Assembly (NCBI RefSeq): GCF_009760405.1
Contig: NZ_WRPP01000001.1
Location: forward strand, 1,116,001-1,180,000
Direction of reading: 5' to 3'
DNA: 64,000 bases
Source: Nocardia terrae
Lineage (GTDB): Bacteria; Actinomycetota; Actinomycetes; Mycobacteriales; Mycobacteriaceae
Made by a program: the position numbers and the translations under genes. The notes beneath the pieces are model-generated. The model made no database searches, was not told the DNA's origin, and saw only the letters and a program-made list of their open reading frames with translations. Of the stretch, positions 1 to 7,585 are shown piece by piece (position 1 is the stretch's first letter; each line of letters opens with the position of its first letter).

Positions 1-2
1 GC

Positions 3-2507
3 CGGCGCACCACCACCGCGACGCCACCGGTCCCCGCGACCCGGCTGCGCCCACCCACCCTCACTCGCGCGCTGGTCGACCGCTCCCGCCTGCTCGACGC
101 CCTGCGCTCGGCCAGCGACCGCCGGCTCGCGGTCATCCACGGCCCCACCGGTTTCGGCAAGACCACCCTGGCCGCGCAATGGTGCGGCGCGGTCACCGCG
201 GCGGGCGGCTCGGTGGCGTGGCTGACCGTCGACAGCGACGACGACAATGTGGTGTGGTTCCTCGCCCACCTGATCGAGGCCATTCGCGCGGTCCGGCCCG
301 CCCTGGCCCGCGAGCTCGGCGAGCTGCTCGAGGAACACGGCGACGAGGCGGGCCGGTTCGTGCTGACCTCGCTGATCAACGACATCGACCGCCGCGCAGA
401 GCAATTGACGGTCGTCATCGACGACTGGCACCGGGTCGCCGATGCCACCACCCAGGCCGCGCTGCGCTTCCTGCTGGAGAGCTGCAGCCCCGCCCTGCAC
501 CTGGTGGTGACCAGCCGCCGCCAGACCGGCCTGCCCATGAGCTCCATGCGCGCCCGCGGCGACCTAGTGGAGATCGACACCGCCGCACTGCGTTTCGACG
601 CCGACGAGGCGTACGCGCTGCTGGTCGAACTGGGCGGACTGGACCTGGACCGCGGCGATGTCGAGGATCTCACCGAATCCACCGGCGGCTGGGCGGCGGC
701 CCTGCAGCTGGCGGCGCTGTCCATGCGCGGCAGCGAGGATCCCGGCATGCTGATCGGCCGGCTCACCGGCCGCCATCACGCCATCGGCGAATTCCTGGCC
801 GAGAACGTGCTCGAGACCCTCGAACCCGGCGTGCTCGACTTCATGGTGGCGACCTCGATCACCGAACGCACCTGCGGCGAACTGGCTTCCGCGCTCACCG
901 GCGTCCCCGACGGGCAGGCGCTGCTCGAGCAGATCGAACAGCAGGACCTGTTCCTGCGCCGCCTCGACGGCGGCCAGTGGTTCCAATACCACCAGCTGTT
1001 CCAGGATTTCCTGCGCCAGCGCCTCGAGCACGCCCGGCCCGAGGAGATCGACGACCTGCACCGCACGGCCTCCGAGTGGTTCGCCGAGCACCGCCACGTC
1101 AGCGAGGCCGTCGATCACGCGCTGCTGGCCGGTGACGAGCGCCGCGCCGTGGAAATCGTGGAACGTGACGGCATGTCGCTGCTCGAGTACGGGCAGATGG
1201 CCAGCCTCATCGGCCTGGTCAACAAGCTGCCGCCCGCGGTGATCGAAACCCATCCGCGGCTGCAGCTCGATCTGGCGTGGGCGAACATCCTGCTGCATCG
1301 TGCCGGTCCGGCCGAACGCGCGCTGGCGCTGGCGGAGTCGACCTTGGAGAGCGAGGGCATCGAGGCGGCGACGCGGGATCGGCTGCGCGCCGAGGCAGGT
1401 GTGGTGCACGCGGTCGTCAGCTGCCGCGCCGATGTGCTGACCGGTGTGGAGGACCTGCTCGCACCGTGTTTCGCGCTGGCCGACGAGCTCTCGCCGTATG
1501 TGGTGGCCATCGGCGCGAATGTGGCCAGTCTCGCGGCGGGCTACCGCTACGACTTCGACGAGGCGATGCGGGTGCACGAGTGGTCGGCCCCGTACATGCG
1601 CCGGAATCGGGGCGTCTACAACAACATCCACGGTTTGTGCTTCCTCGGCCTGGCCGCCAGCCTGCAGGTCGACATCCCGCGCGCCGAGCAGTACTTCCGC
1701 AGTGCGCTCAAGATCGCGAAGCAGTCCGGCGGCAGCCACTCCTACGGCGCGCGGCTGGCCGGCTCGCTGCTGGGCGAACTGCTCTACGAGCGCGGCGAAC
1801 TCGTCGAGGCGGAACGCCTGCTCGACGACGGCTACAAGCTCGGCCCCGACGCGGGCACCGTCGATTTCAAGCTCGCCCGCTACGTGGTCGGCGCGCGGGT
1901 CAAGGCCCTGCTCGGCGACCGCGCCGCCGCTATCCGCCGCCTGAACGAGGGTGCGCGCGTGGCGATCTCGATGTCGCTGCCCCGCTTGCGCGCAGAGGTG
2001 GAGAACGAGCGGCTGCGCCTGGGCCTGCCCCCGCACCCCGAATTCGGCCCGGTCCCCGTCGTCGCCTACGCCGACCGCCGCGTCCCGACCGACACGATCG
2101 ACGAATTCACCGCCCTCTACGAGGAATTCACCGCCATCCGCCTGCTGCTGGCCGAAGCCACCCCCGACAGTCTCGAACTCGCCCGCGCCTGGTCGCAGGA
2201 GTGGATCGACCGCCTCGAATCCGCCCACCGCCCCCGCGCCCTCCTCAAGGCCCGCCGCCTCCACATCGCCTGCCTGGCCGCCACCGGCCACCTCGACGCC
2301 GCCAAGGCCCTGCTCGCCACCGTCACCGCCCAATGCGCCGAACACGGCTCGGTCCGCTACATCCTCGACGGCGGCCCGCTCGTCGTGGCCACCCTCGCCG
2401 CCCTCCACGCCGACCGGCTCGCCGGCCGCTGGCACCCCGACTGGCCCGAAGTCCCGCCCGCCTTCCTCCGCGCCCTGGTCGACGCCCACGCCGCTCAGAC
2501 CATCTGA
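3..2507 (+). CDS. C-terminal MalT-like ATPase/TPR part of a PknK-type regulator (5' truncated)
   Basis: The frame is open from the first bases of the window, so the true start lies outside. Near its start it shows a P-loop, GPTGFGKTTLAAQW (codons at about 141-182), then a Walker-B-like VVIDDWHRV, the STAND/MalT-type nucleotide-binding core, and from about nt 1250 a long helical region that looks like TPR repeats. There is no LuxR HTH at the C-terminus, which ends soon after the helical region. This is the arrangement, and from memory much of the wording, of the C-terminal half of mycobacterial Ser/Thr kinase PknK, whose kinase domain would lie upstream of the window. The alternative is a LuxR/MalT regulator without HTH. 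The AraC gene follows on the same strand. The family reading is firm; the name PknK is an inference because no kinase motif is visible. Confidence 0.75.
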   Translation, partial: RRTTTATPPVPATRLRPPTLTRALVDRSRLLDALRSASDRRLAVIHGPTGFGKTTLAAQWCGAVTAAGGSVAWLTVDSDDDNVVWFLAHLIEAIRAVRPALARELGELLEEHGDEAGRFVLTSLINDIDRRAEQLTVVIDDWHRVADATTQAALRFLLESCSPALHLVVTSRRQTGLPMSSMRARGDLVEIDTAALRFDADEAYALLVELGGLDLDRGDVEDLTESTGGWAAALQLAALSMRGSEDPGMLIGRLTGRHHAIGEFLAENVLETLEPGVLDFMVATSITERTCGELASALTGVPDGQALLEQIEQQDLFLRRLDGGQWFQYHQLFQDFLRQRLEHARPEEIDDLHRTASEWFAEHRHVSEAVDHALLAGDERRAVEIVERDGMSLLEYGQMASLIGLVNKLPPAVIETHPRLQLDLAWANILLHRAGPAERALALAESTLESEGIEAATRDRLRAEAGVVHAVVSCRADVLTGVEDLLAPCFALADELSPYVVAIGANVASLAAGYRYDFDEAMRVHEWSAPYMRRNRGVYNNIHGLCFLGLAASLQVDIPRAEQYFRSALKIAKQSGGSHSYGARLAGSLLGELLYERGELVEAERLLDDGYKLGPDAGTVDFKLARYVVGARVKALLGDRAAAIRRLNEGARVAISMSLPRLRAEVENERLRLGLPPHPEFGPVPVVAYADRRVPTDTIDEFTALYEEFTAIRLLLAEATPDSLELARAWSQEWIDRLESAHRPRALLKARRLHIACLAATGHLDAAKALLATVTAQCAEHGSVRYILDGGPLVVATLAALHADRLAGRWHPDWPEVPPAFLRALVDAHAAQTI

Positions 2508-2643
2508 GCTGCCCGCATCGGCGGTGTGCGCTGCCCGTGCGCGGGGATCGGTGAGCGCGGCCTGCGCCGGAACCGCTCGGCGATCGTCGGCGTATGCGCC
2601 GGCCCGGACATCGCGGCGCGCGGGGGTGTCGGGGGTGCGGATT

Positions 2644-2649
2644 ACGATG
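2644..2649 (+). promoter_or_regulatory. -10 box for a leaderless AraC gene
   Basis: TACGAT lies five bases before the GTG at 2655. This TANNNT-to-start spacing is typical of actinobacterial leaderless transcripts. It supports GTG 2655 over the longer open frame beginning at 2526. No -35 box was identified. Confidence 0.45.
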
Positions 2650-2654
2650 GCGGG

Positions 2655-3659
2655 GTGGCCGATTCGGGGACTGCGTACAGCGCGATCCTGGCCCGGTGTG
2701 TGCTGAGACAGGCGGGGAGTGCTGTCGATGCGCGGGTGGTGCTGGGGGAGTGCGGGATCGGGGAGGCGCTGCTCGGGAGTGAGCACGGGATGGTGTCGAG
2801 TGGGTTGTATCTGAGGTTGTGGGAGCGGGCGGAGTTCCATCGCGGGGATCCGGCGGTGGGGGTGGCCTTGGCCCGCGACTATCGGCTGGGGCAGTTGGGG
2901 GTGTTCGATTATCTGTTCTCCACCGCGCCCACCGTTGCGGACGGGCTGGCCGCGATTCGGCGGAGTCCGGCGGCGATGGCCACCAATCATCGCTATCGGG
3001 AGGCGGATTCGGATCGGGACGGGGAGCGGACCACGGTGCTGGAGCTCGTCGAGGGGGAGGGGCGCGGGGCCGAGCTGACGGTGCAGGCCGCGTACGCGAC
3101 CACGCTGGGGCGGATTCGGCAGACCACCGGTGTGGATGTCGTTCCGGCCCGGGTCACGTTGAGTCAGCCCGCGCCGCGGCGGGCGGGTCCGTTCGTGGCG
3201 GCGTTCGGCACCGACCGCATCGAGTTCGGCGCGTCCGCCGACAGCATGACGTTGCGGACTCGGGATCTCGAACTACCGCTGCGGACAGCCGATCCCGTGC
3301 TGGCCACCATCGTGCACGGACACGCCGATGCGGCGCCGACCCCGCTGCTGGACGATCCGTCCTGGCCGGAGCGGGTGCAGCGGGTGCTCGCGGACATATT
3401 GCCGACCGGCGAGGTCTCCCTCGAGGTGGTGGCCCGCCGTCTGTCGGTCGGGCACCGCACGCTGCAACGTCGCCTGGCAGAGGCGGGCACGACCTGGCGG
3501 CGCGAATTGGATTCGGCCCGTGCGGCCGCCGCGCGCGGCAACGGCCGCGCGCACTCCCAGGCTGCGCTGGCCGCCCGCCTCGGCTACTCCGATCCGCGCG
3601 CCCTGCGCCGCGCCGTGCGCCGCTGGAACACCCAGCCACCCCGCGAGCGAGCCGGCTGA
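2655..3659 (+). CDS. AraC/XylS family transcriptional regulator
   Basis: A protein of 334 residues. The N-terminal two thirds resemble the arabinose-binding-like effector domain (PF12625 type) of AraC regulators such as mycobacterial VirS. The C-terminal ~90 residues form a double-HTH: the first recognition helix is in LSVGHRTLQRRLAEAG and the second in AALAARLGYSDPRALRRAVR, followed by the WNTQPP motif usual at the end of AraC proteins. The start was set at GTG 2655 because a TACGAT box sits just before it and the upstream codons look non-coding; the open frame reaches back to 2526. It follows the PknK-like gene by about 150 bases on the same strand. In M. tuberculosis, PknK lies near and phosphorylates the AraC-family regulator VirS, so a functional link is plausible. 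The ligand and targets are unknown. Confidence 0.82.
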   Translation: MADSGTAYSAILARCVLRQAGSAVDARVVLGECGIGEALLGSEHGMVSSGLYLRLWERAEFHRGDPAVGVALARDYRLGQLGVFDYLFSTAPTVADGLAAIRRSPAAMATNHRYREADSDRDGERTTVLELVEGEGRGAELTVQAAYATTLGRIRQTTGVDVVPARVTLSQPAPRRAGPFVAAFGTDRIEFGASADSMTLRTRDLELPLRTADPVLATIVHGHADAAPTPLLDDPSWPERVQRVLADILPTGEVSLEVVARRLSVGHRTLQRRLAEAGTTWRRELDSARAAAARGNGRAHSQAALAARLGYSDPRALRRAVRRWNTQPPRERAG

Positions 3660-3687
3660 CCGGCCCACTCGCTACGCTCCGAGGCCC

Positions 3688-3825
3688 GCGTTCGGGGGTT
3701 CGACTCGACGCCGCACTCAGGGTGTGATTCGGGGCCACGCTCGGGGGTGTGATTCGGGGCCCGCTCGGAGCTGTGACGAGCGCCCGCGTTCGAGTGCGAC
3801 TCGGTTCCCATGTTCGCTGAGGGCC
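3688..3825. repeat. degenerate tandem repeat, ~24-bp unit, five copies plus a partial sixth
   Basis: Between the AraC and LtrA genes, units of 23-25 bp follow one another: starts near 3688, 3713, 3738, 3763 and 3786, with a partial sixth from about 3810. The shared core is roughly gc-ctcgggggtgtgattcgggg-cc. Units 2 and 3 are most alike (both contain GTGTGATTCGGGGCC). No unique spacers separate them, so it is not a CRISPR array. Confidence 0.6.
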
Positions 3826-3906
3826 GCAACGCGCGAGCCGCCGTCGCGGTTCCGGCGCGGTTAGAGTCGATCCGCTGGATATGGAGCTAGGCAGGGAATT
3901 ACGGGC

Positions 3907-5073
3907 GTGACGGAACCGGAACACGAGGCGCACGAGCGGGCCAGCTGGGCGGAATTGTTCTTCGATCTGGTGCTGGTCTTCGCGGTGACGCAGGCGGCGC
4001 ACCTGGCGTTCGCGGGGCAGAACTGGGGCGCCGTCGGGCAGATGGTGCTGCTGCTGGGAATCATGTGGTGGTCGTGGGTCGGTACCACGCTGGCGGTGCA
4101 CGGCGTGGAGGACTCGAATCGGCAGCGGCTGTTCCTGTTCGCTTGCGGCCTGTGCATGTTCGTCTTCGCGATCACCGCGCCGCACGCGTTCACCGGGCAC
4201 GCGCAACCGCTGATCCTGGCCGTCGCGCACCTGGTGCTGCGGGTGCTGCTGTGGGCGGAGATGCAGCGCAAGCGGGCGTTCGCGCAGGCGGGGGCCTTCG
4301 GCAACTGGTTCAATCCGTTCACCGTCACCGTGATCGCGGCGGTGATCCTGGTAGTGGCCGCACTGGTCCCCGCGGGCGGAATCCGCAACGGGCTGTGGAT
4401 CATCGCCGTGCTGCTGGCCTTCGGCGGTCCGGCGCTGCTGGCCCGGCGATTGGCGACCGTGCATTTCGGGGCGACGCATCTGCCCGAACGCTTCGCCCTC
4501 TTCGTCATCATCGCCCTCGGCGAGATGGTGGCCTCGGTGGGTTCCCAAGCGGCCGAAGCCCAGCTGGGCGCGGCGTCCTGGCTCGCGGTGGTGCTGATCT
4601 TCCTGCTCGGCTGCGGCCTGTGGTGGCTGTACTTCGCCTACGGGTTCTCCGCGGTCGAGCATTCCCTGCGCACCAACCAGATTCGCGGCACCGTGGTGCG
4701 CGATGTGCTCAGCTACGGACACATGCTGCTGGTCTCCGGCCTCGTGCTGGTCGCGGTGGGCGCGCGCACCATGGTCGAGCACCCGACCGCGGCGGCGCAC
4801 GGCACGGCCGGATATCTGCTCCCGCTGGGCGCCACCCTGTTCGTGACGGCCTTCCTGTTCACCCGCTGGCGCATGTTCGGCGCGGCGACGCTGGGCCGCC
4901 TGATCACCGCCCTGGTGCTGGCGGTCCTCACCGTCGCCGCCCCGCTGCTCCCGCAGCTCGCGATCCTGGCCCTGACCACCGCGATCCTGGCCGGGCTCAA
5001 CGTCTTCGAGCACTGGATCGTGTCGACCGGCCGCCCGCTCCTGCTGCTGCGCAACCCGCTGCGCGCGCGTTAA
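3907..5073 (+). CDS. low-temperature requirement A (LtrA) family membrane protein
   Basis: A 388-residue polytopic membrane protein with about ten hydrophobic segments. The N-terminus carries the family hallmark WAELFFDLVLVFAVTQ, and an internal ERFALFVIIALGEMV segment is also typical of LtrA. The length is normal for the family. LtrA proteins were named for a low-temperature growth phenotype in Listeria, and the biochemical role is unknown. The start is GTG 3907, preceded by a purine-rich AGGCAGGGA. It converges with the next gene: the two stop codons share the TTAA at 5070-5073. Confidence 0.85.
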   Translation: MTEPEHEAHERASWAELFFDLVLVFAVTQAAHLAFAGQNWGAVGQMVLLLGIMWWSWVGTTLAVHGVEDSNRQRLFLFACGLCMFVFAITAPHAFTGHAQPLILAVAHLVLRVLLWAEMQRKRAFAQAGAFGNWFNPFTVTVIAAVILVVAALVPAGGIRNGLWIIAVLLAFGGPALLARRLATVHFGATHLPERFALFVIIALGEMVASVGSQAAEAQLGAASWLAVVLIFLLGCGLWWLYFAYGFSAVEHSLRTNQIRGTVVRDVLSYGHMLLVSGLVLVAVGARTMVEHPTAAAHGTAGYLLPLGATLFVTAFLFTRWRMFGAATLGRLITALVLAVLTVAAPLLPQLAILALTTAILAGLNVFEHWIVSTGRPLLLLRNPLRAR

Positions 5074-5510
5074 CCCACCGGCACGATGGTCGCCGCGATG
5101 GACTGGATGAGACCGTCGCGGATGACGAAGCTCTCGGTGATGTCCACGGTCACCAGGCGCACGCCGCCGAAGCCGGAGTCGAGCAGGTAGCGCGTGTTCA
5201 CCACATCGCCGTCCTCGGAGATGCGCACATCGTGGATGCGCTGGATGACCGAGTACTGCACGCCGTGCTCGAGGTCGTTGCTGAGTTGCGGTCCCGAGTA
5301 ACCGGTTTGGATCCCCGCCTCGACCCGCGTCGCATCGGGAGCGAAGGGCACATTCGACGCGTCGTGGCTGACCAGCGCGTCGATATAGGCCATCGCGATG
5401 GCGGCGTCGCGGGTCCGGAGCGGCTGCGGTTCCGCGGCGGCGAGGCCGGAGGCGAGATCGAGCGCCGCGGCCGCCGCCACCGACAGAACTGCAACATGTC
5501 CTAATTTCAT
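5070..5510 (-). CDS. small secreted protein, NTF2/SnoaL-like fold suspected
   Basis: A 146-residue protein with a clear N-terminal signal sequence (hydrophobic residues ~5-25, AxA-type end near AAAEPQ). The mature part alternates strands and a helix: AIAMAYIDALVSHD at the start, then DVRISEDGDVVNTRYL and a final strand IQSIAATIVPV. That layout resembles NTF2-like/DUF8021-type domains, but the assignment is tentative and no catalytic residues are evident. The ATG at 5510 overlaps the stop of the upstream hydrolase by four bases (ATGA), so the two are very probably translationally coupled and may act on related substrates outside the membrane. Confidence 0.65.
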   Translation of the reverse strand: MKLGHVAVLSVAAAAALDLASGLAAAEPQPLRTRDAAIAMAYIDALVSHDASNVPFAPDATRVEAGIQTGYSGPQLSNDLEHGVQYSVIQRIHDVRISEDGDVVNTRYLLDSGFGGVRLVTVDITESFVIRDGLIQSIAATIVPVG

Positions 5511-6850
5511 GCGCTGATGCTGGCTCGAGAGCCGCTGCCGCGCAAGCGGTTCCAGCATGTCGCGAGCCCGTCGCGCCAGGTCGGCCGAACCGGCTCGGCC
5601 CCGACCCAGTCGGCGATATCGGAGATCACCGCCGGATCGACATGATTCGGCCGGGCGTAGTCCGAGGGCTTCGACGGACCGGTACCGGGGTAGAGCATGT
5701 GATCGACGGCCGGATACACGCGCACGGTGACCTCCGGCGTCCCGGCCAGCCCGGCCTCCCAGCCGGGCAGGTCCTCGTCGGCGGTGACCTGATAGTCGCG
5801 CCCGCCCTGCACGATCAGGATCGGCCGCCCCAATCCCGCGGCGGTCGCCACCTGGTCGTACTCGCGCAGGTCCAGCCAGTAGGAGGCGGGCCAGTCGAAC
5901 AGCAGTCCCGCGGTGGGGGTTTCGGGGGTGAGCATGGGACTTTCGGTGGCGGCGACCTGCAGCCGGGTGGACGCCATCATCTCGGTCAGGTCCCGCTCGG
6001 GCTCGACCACGGCGATGTGGTCCAGGGCCCGCAGGATCGAGCGGGGGAGCGGGACGGTGTCCGCGGCGAGCAGGACCACCCCGGCGATCGCCGGATCCGC
6101 GGCCGCGATGCGCGGGGCCGCCTTGCCGCCGCCGCTGTGCCCGGCCACGTACACCCGCGCCGGATCGACGCCGGGCTGCCGCCGCAAGATCTCGGCCGCC
6201 GCGAGGGTGTGGGGCACGTACTCCTCGACCATGGTGAACCCGGGTGCGCTCTCGAATCCGCTGTGCGCGTAGGTCAATTTGTCGAAGCGCAGCACCGCGA
6301 CGCCGCGCGCGGCCAGTCCCCAGGCCAGATCCTTGAACGGCTTGTTCGGGCCGGTGGTGACGTCGCGGTCGAGGGGGCCGGAGGAGACGAGCACGATGCC
6401 GGGCCGGTCGCCTCGACCCCTCGGCAGGGTCAGGGTGGCGCCGACCGCCGTGTCCCCGGTCCCCACGGTGACCTCTCGCTCGGTGAACAGCCGGGGGTCC
6501 GCGTAATCGGGTGGGTTCCAACCGGATTCGTCGGCCGAGGCCAAACGCAGGCCGTGCAACCGGCCGTCGCCGTCCACGGCCAGATGGACCGCGAGCGCGC
6601 CCCGCTCGCAGGTGACGGTCACCCGCGCGGAGTCCAGGCCGTCGGCGGCGGGCGCGACGACGGGCGTGCCGATCGTGCGGACCGCGCCGATCTTGGCGAT
6701 CTCGCCGATCCAGGCGACCCGGACGGTCTCGGCGGATACCACCGCGGCCAGCCTGGGCGCGAACAGCGCCGAGAGGTCCTCGAAGCGTTCGTCGCGCAGG
6801 AGTTCGGCGACTTCGGTGGCCACGGACGCGGAATCGATGTCAACGGTCAT
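5507..6850 (-). CDS. alpha/beta hydrolase with N-terminal DUF3887-like domain
   Basis: A protein of 447 residues. The first ~110 residues resemble the DUF3887 module often fused to these hydrolases. The rest is an alpha/beta-hydrolase: the nucleophile elbow GHSGGG, the acid in LIVQGGRDYQV and the histidine in VYPAVDHMLYPG give a complete Ser-Asp-His triad. No signal peptide is seen. It is probably an esterase or dipeptidase-like hydrolase of unknown substrate. The start is ATG 6850, with an AAAGG ribosome site within the inverted repeat at 6860-6900. It is divergent from the HTH regulator at 6926 and shares its operator, so that regulator is the likely controller. Confidence 0.82.
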   Translation of the reverse strand: MTVDIDSASVATEVAELLRDERFEDLSALFAPRLAAVVSAETVRVAWIGEIAKIGAVRTIGTPVVAPAADGLDSARVTVTCERGALAVHLAVDGDGRLHGLRLASADESGWNPPDYADPRLFTEREVTVGTGDTAVGATLTLPRGRGDRPGIVLVSSGPLDRDVTTGPNKPFKDLAWGLAARGVAVLRFDKLTYAHSGFESAPGFTMVEEYVPHTLAAAEILRRQPGVDPARVYVAGHSGGGKAAPRIAAADPAIAGVVLLAADTVPLPRSILRALDHIAVVEPERDLTEMMASTRLQVAATESPMLTPETPTAGLLFDWPASYWLDLREYDQVATAAGLGRPILIVQGGRDYQVTADEDLPGWEAGLAGTPEVTVRVYPAVDHMLYPGTGPSKPSDYARPNHVDPAVISDIADWVGAEPVRPTWRDGLATCWNRLRGSGSRASISA

Positions 6851-6859
6851 GCCGTCACA

Positions 6860-6900
6860 CCTTTCTCAATCGGTGCAATCATTCTTATGATTGAGAAAGG
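6860..6900. promoter_or_regulatory. nested palindromic operator between hydrolase and HTH regulator
   Basis: A perfect 12-bp inverted repeat (CCTTTCTCAATC at 6860-6871, GATTGAGAAAGG at 6889-6900) encloses a second perfect one (CAATCAT 6876-6882, ATGATTG 6887-6893). The right part contains TATGAT (6886-6891), a good -10 box for the regulator. The left arm overlaps the ribosome site of the hydrolase. Binding here would control both divergent genes. Confidence 0.65.
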
Positions 6901-6925
6901 TAGCAGGCTATGAGAAGGTTGGGAA

Positions 6926-7459
6926 GTGGAAACCTACGAGCTCCTGGTGCATCCCGTGCGGCTGCGCATCGTGCACGCCCTGCGCGGAGATCGGACCCTG
7001 ACCACCGGCGAACTGTGTGACCGGCTGCCCGACACCTCCAAAGCCACGGTGTATCGGCACGTCGACGCGCTCACCGCCGCGGGCATCCTGGAGGTCGCCG
7101 AGGAGCGGCGGGTGCGCGGCGCGGTGGAACGGCACTACCGGCTGCGCCAGGACCGGGCCGCCATCCCCACCGAGGCCGCCGCCGAACTGCCCGCCGAGGG
7201 CTATCGCTCGGTCTTCGGCATCGCCATGGCGGTGCTGATCGCCGAGTTCAACGCCTATCTCGACGGCGAAAAAGCCGATCCGGCAGCCGATCTCGTCGGC
7301 TTTCGTCAGCACGCCATGTGGCTCAGCCGCGAGGAACTCGAGACGATGATGGCCGAGCTGAGCGAGGTGATCGTCCCGCGCCTGGCCCATCGGGAGGCCG
7401 AGGGACGCGATCAATACCTGTTGAGCCCCATCATCTTTCCGATCGAACAAGCTCGCTGA
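6926..7459 (+). CDS. ArsR-like winged-helix transcriptional regulator
   Basis: A protein of 177 residues. Residues ~1-65 form a winged helix: VHPVRLRIVHALRG, then TTGELCDRLPDTSKATVYRHVDAL as helix-turn-helix and LEVAEERRVRGAVERHYRL as the wing. This matches HTH_20/ArsR-type repressors that carry a longer C-terminal helical domain. No metal-binding cysteine pair is present, so a metal sensor is unlikely. The start is GTG 6926. It is divergent from the alpha/beta hydrolase, and the strong nested palindrome between them is its probable autoregulatory site. Confidence 0.78.
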   Translation: METYELLVHPVRLRIVHALRGDRTLTTGELCDRLPDTSKATVYRHVDALTAAGILEVAEERRVRGAVERHYRLRQDRAAIPTEAAAELPAEGYRSVFGIAMAVLIAEFNAYLDGEKADPAADLVGFRQHAMWLSREELETMMAELSEVIVPRLAHREAEGRDQYLLSPIIFPIEQAR

Positions 7460-7585
7460 GACGGCGTTCGAGGTGCCCGGCGGGGCGGATCGCGGCATTC
7501 CCGCCGAGGCCACCGCGAAGGTAGTGGCCACCTTCCTGAGCCGGGATGGTTACGGTGGGTAAGGAATTTGGTGAGGAGTGATCGC

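Noticed and set aside
564..2990. Minus-strand 808-codon frame opposite the PknK-like gene
   Set aside because: The plus strand encodes clear P-loop and helical domains. The minus-strand translation has no motifs.
3690..3712. tRNA T-arm (GGTTCGACTC)
   Set aside because: It is part of the tandem repeat; no cloverleaf, acceptor stem or anticodon arm can be drawn around it.
3688..3825. CRISPR array
   Set aside because: Units are degenerate and directly abutting, with no unique spacers and no cas genes.
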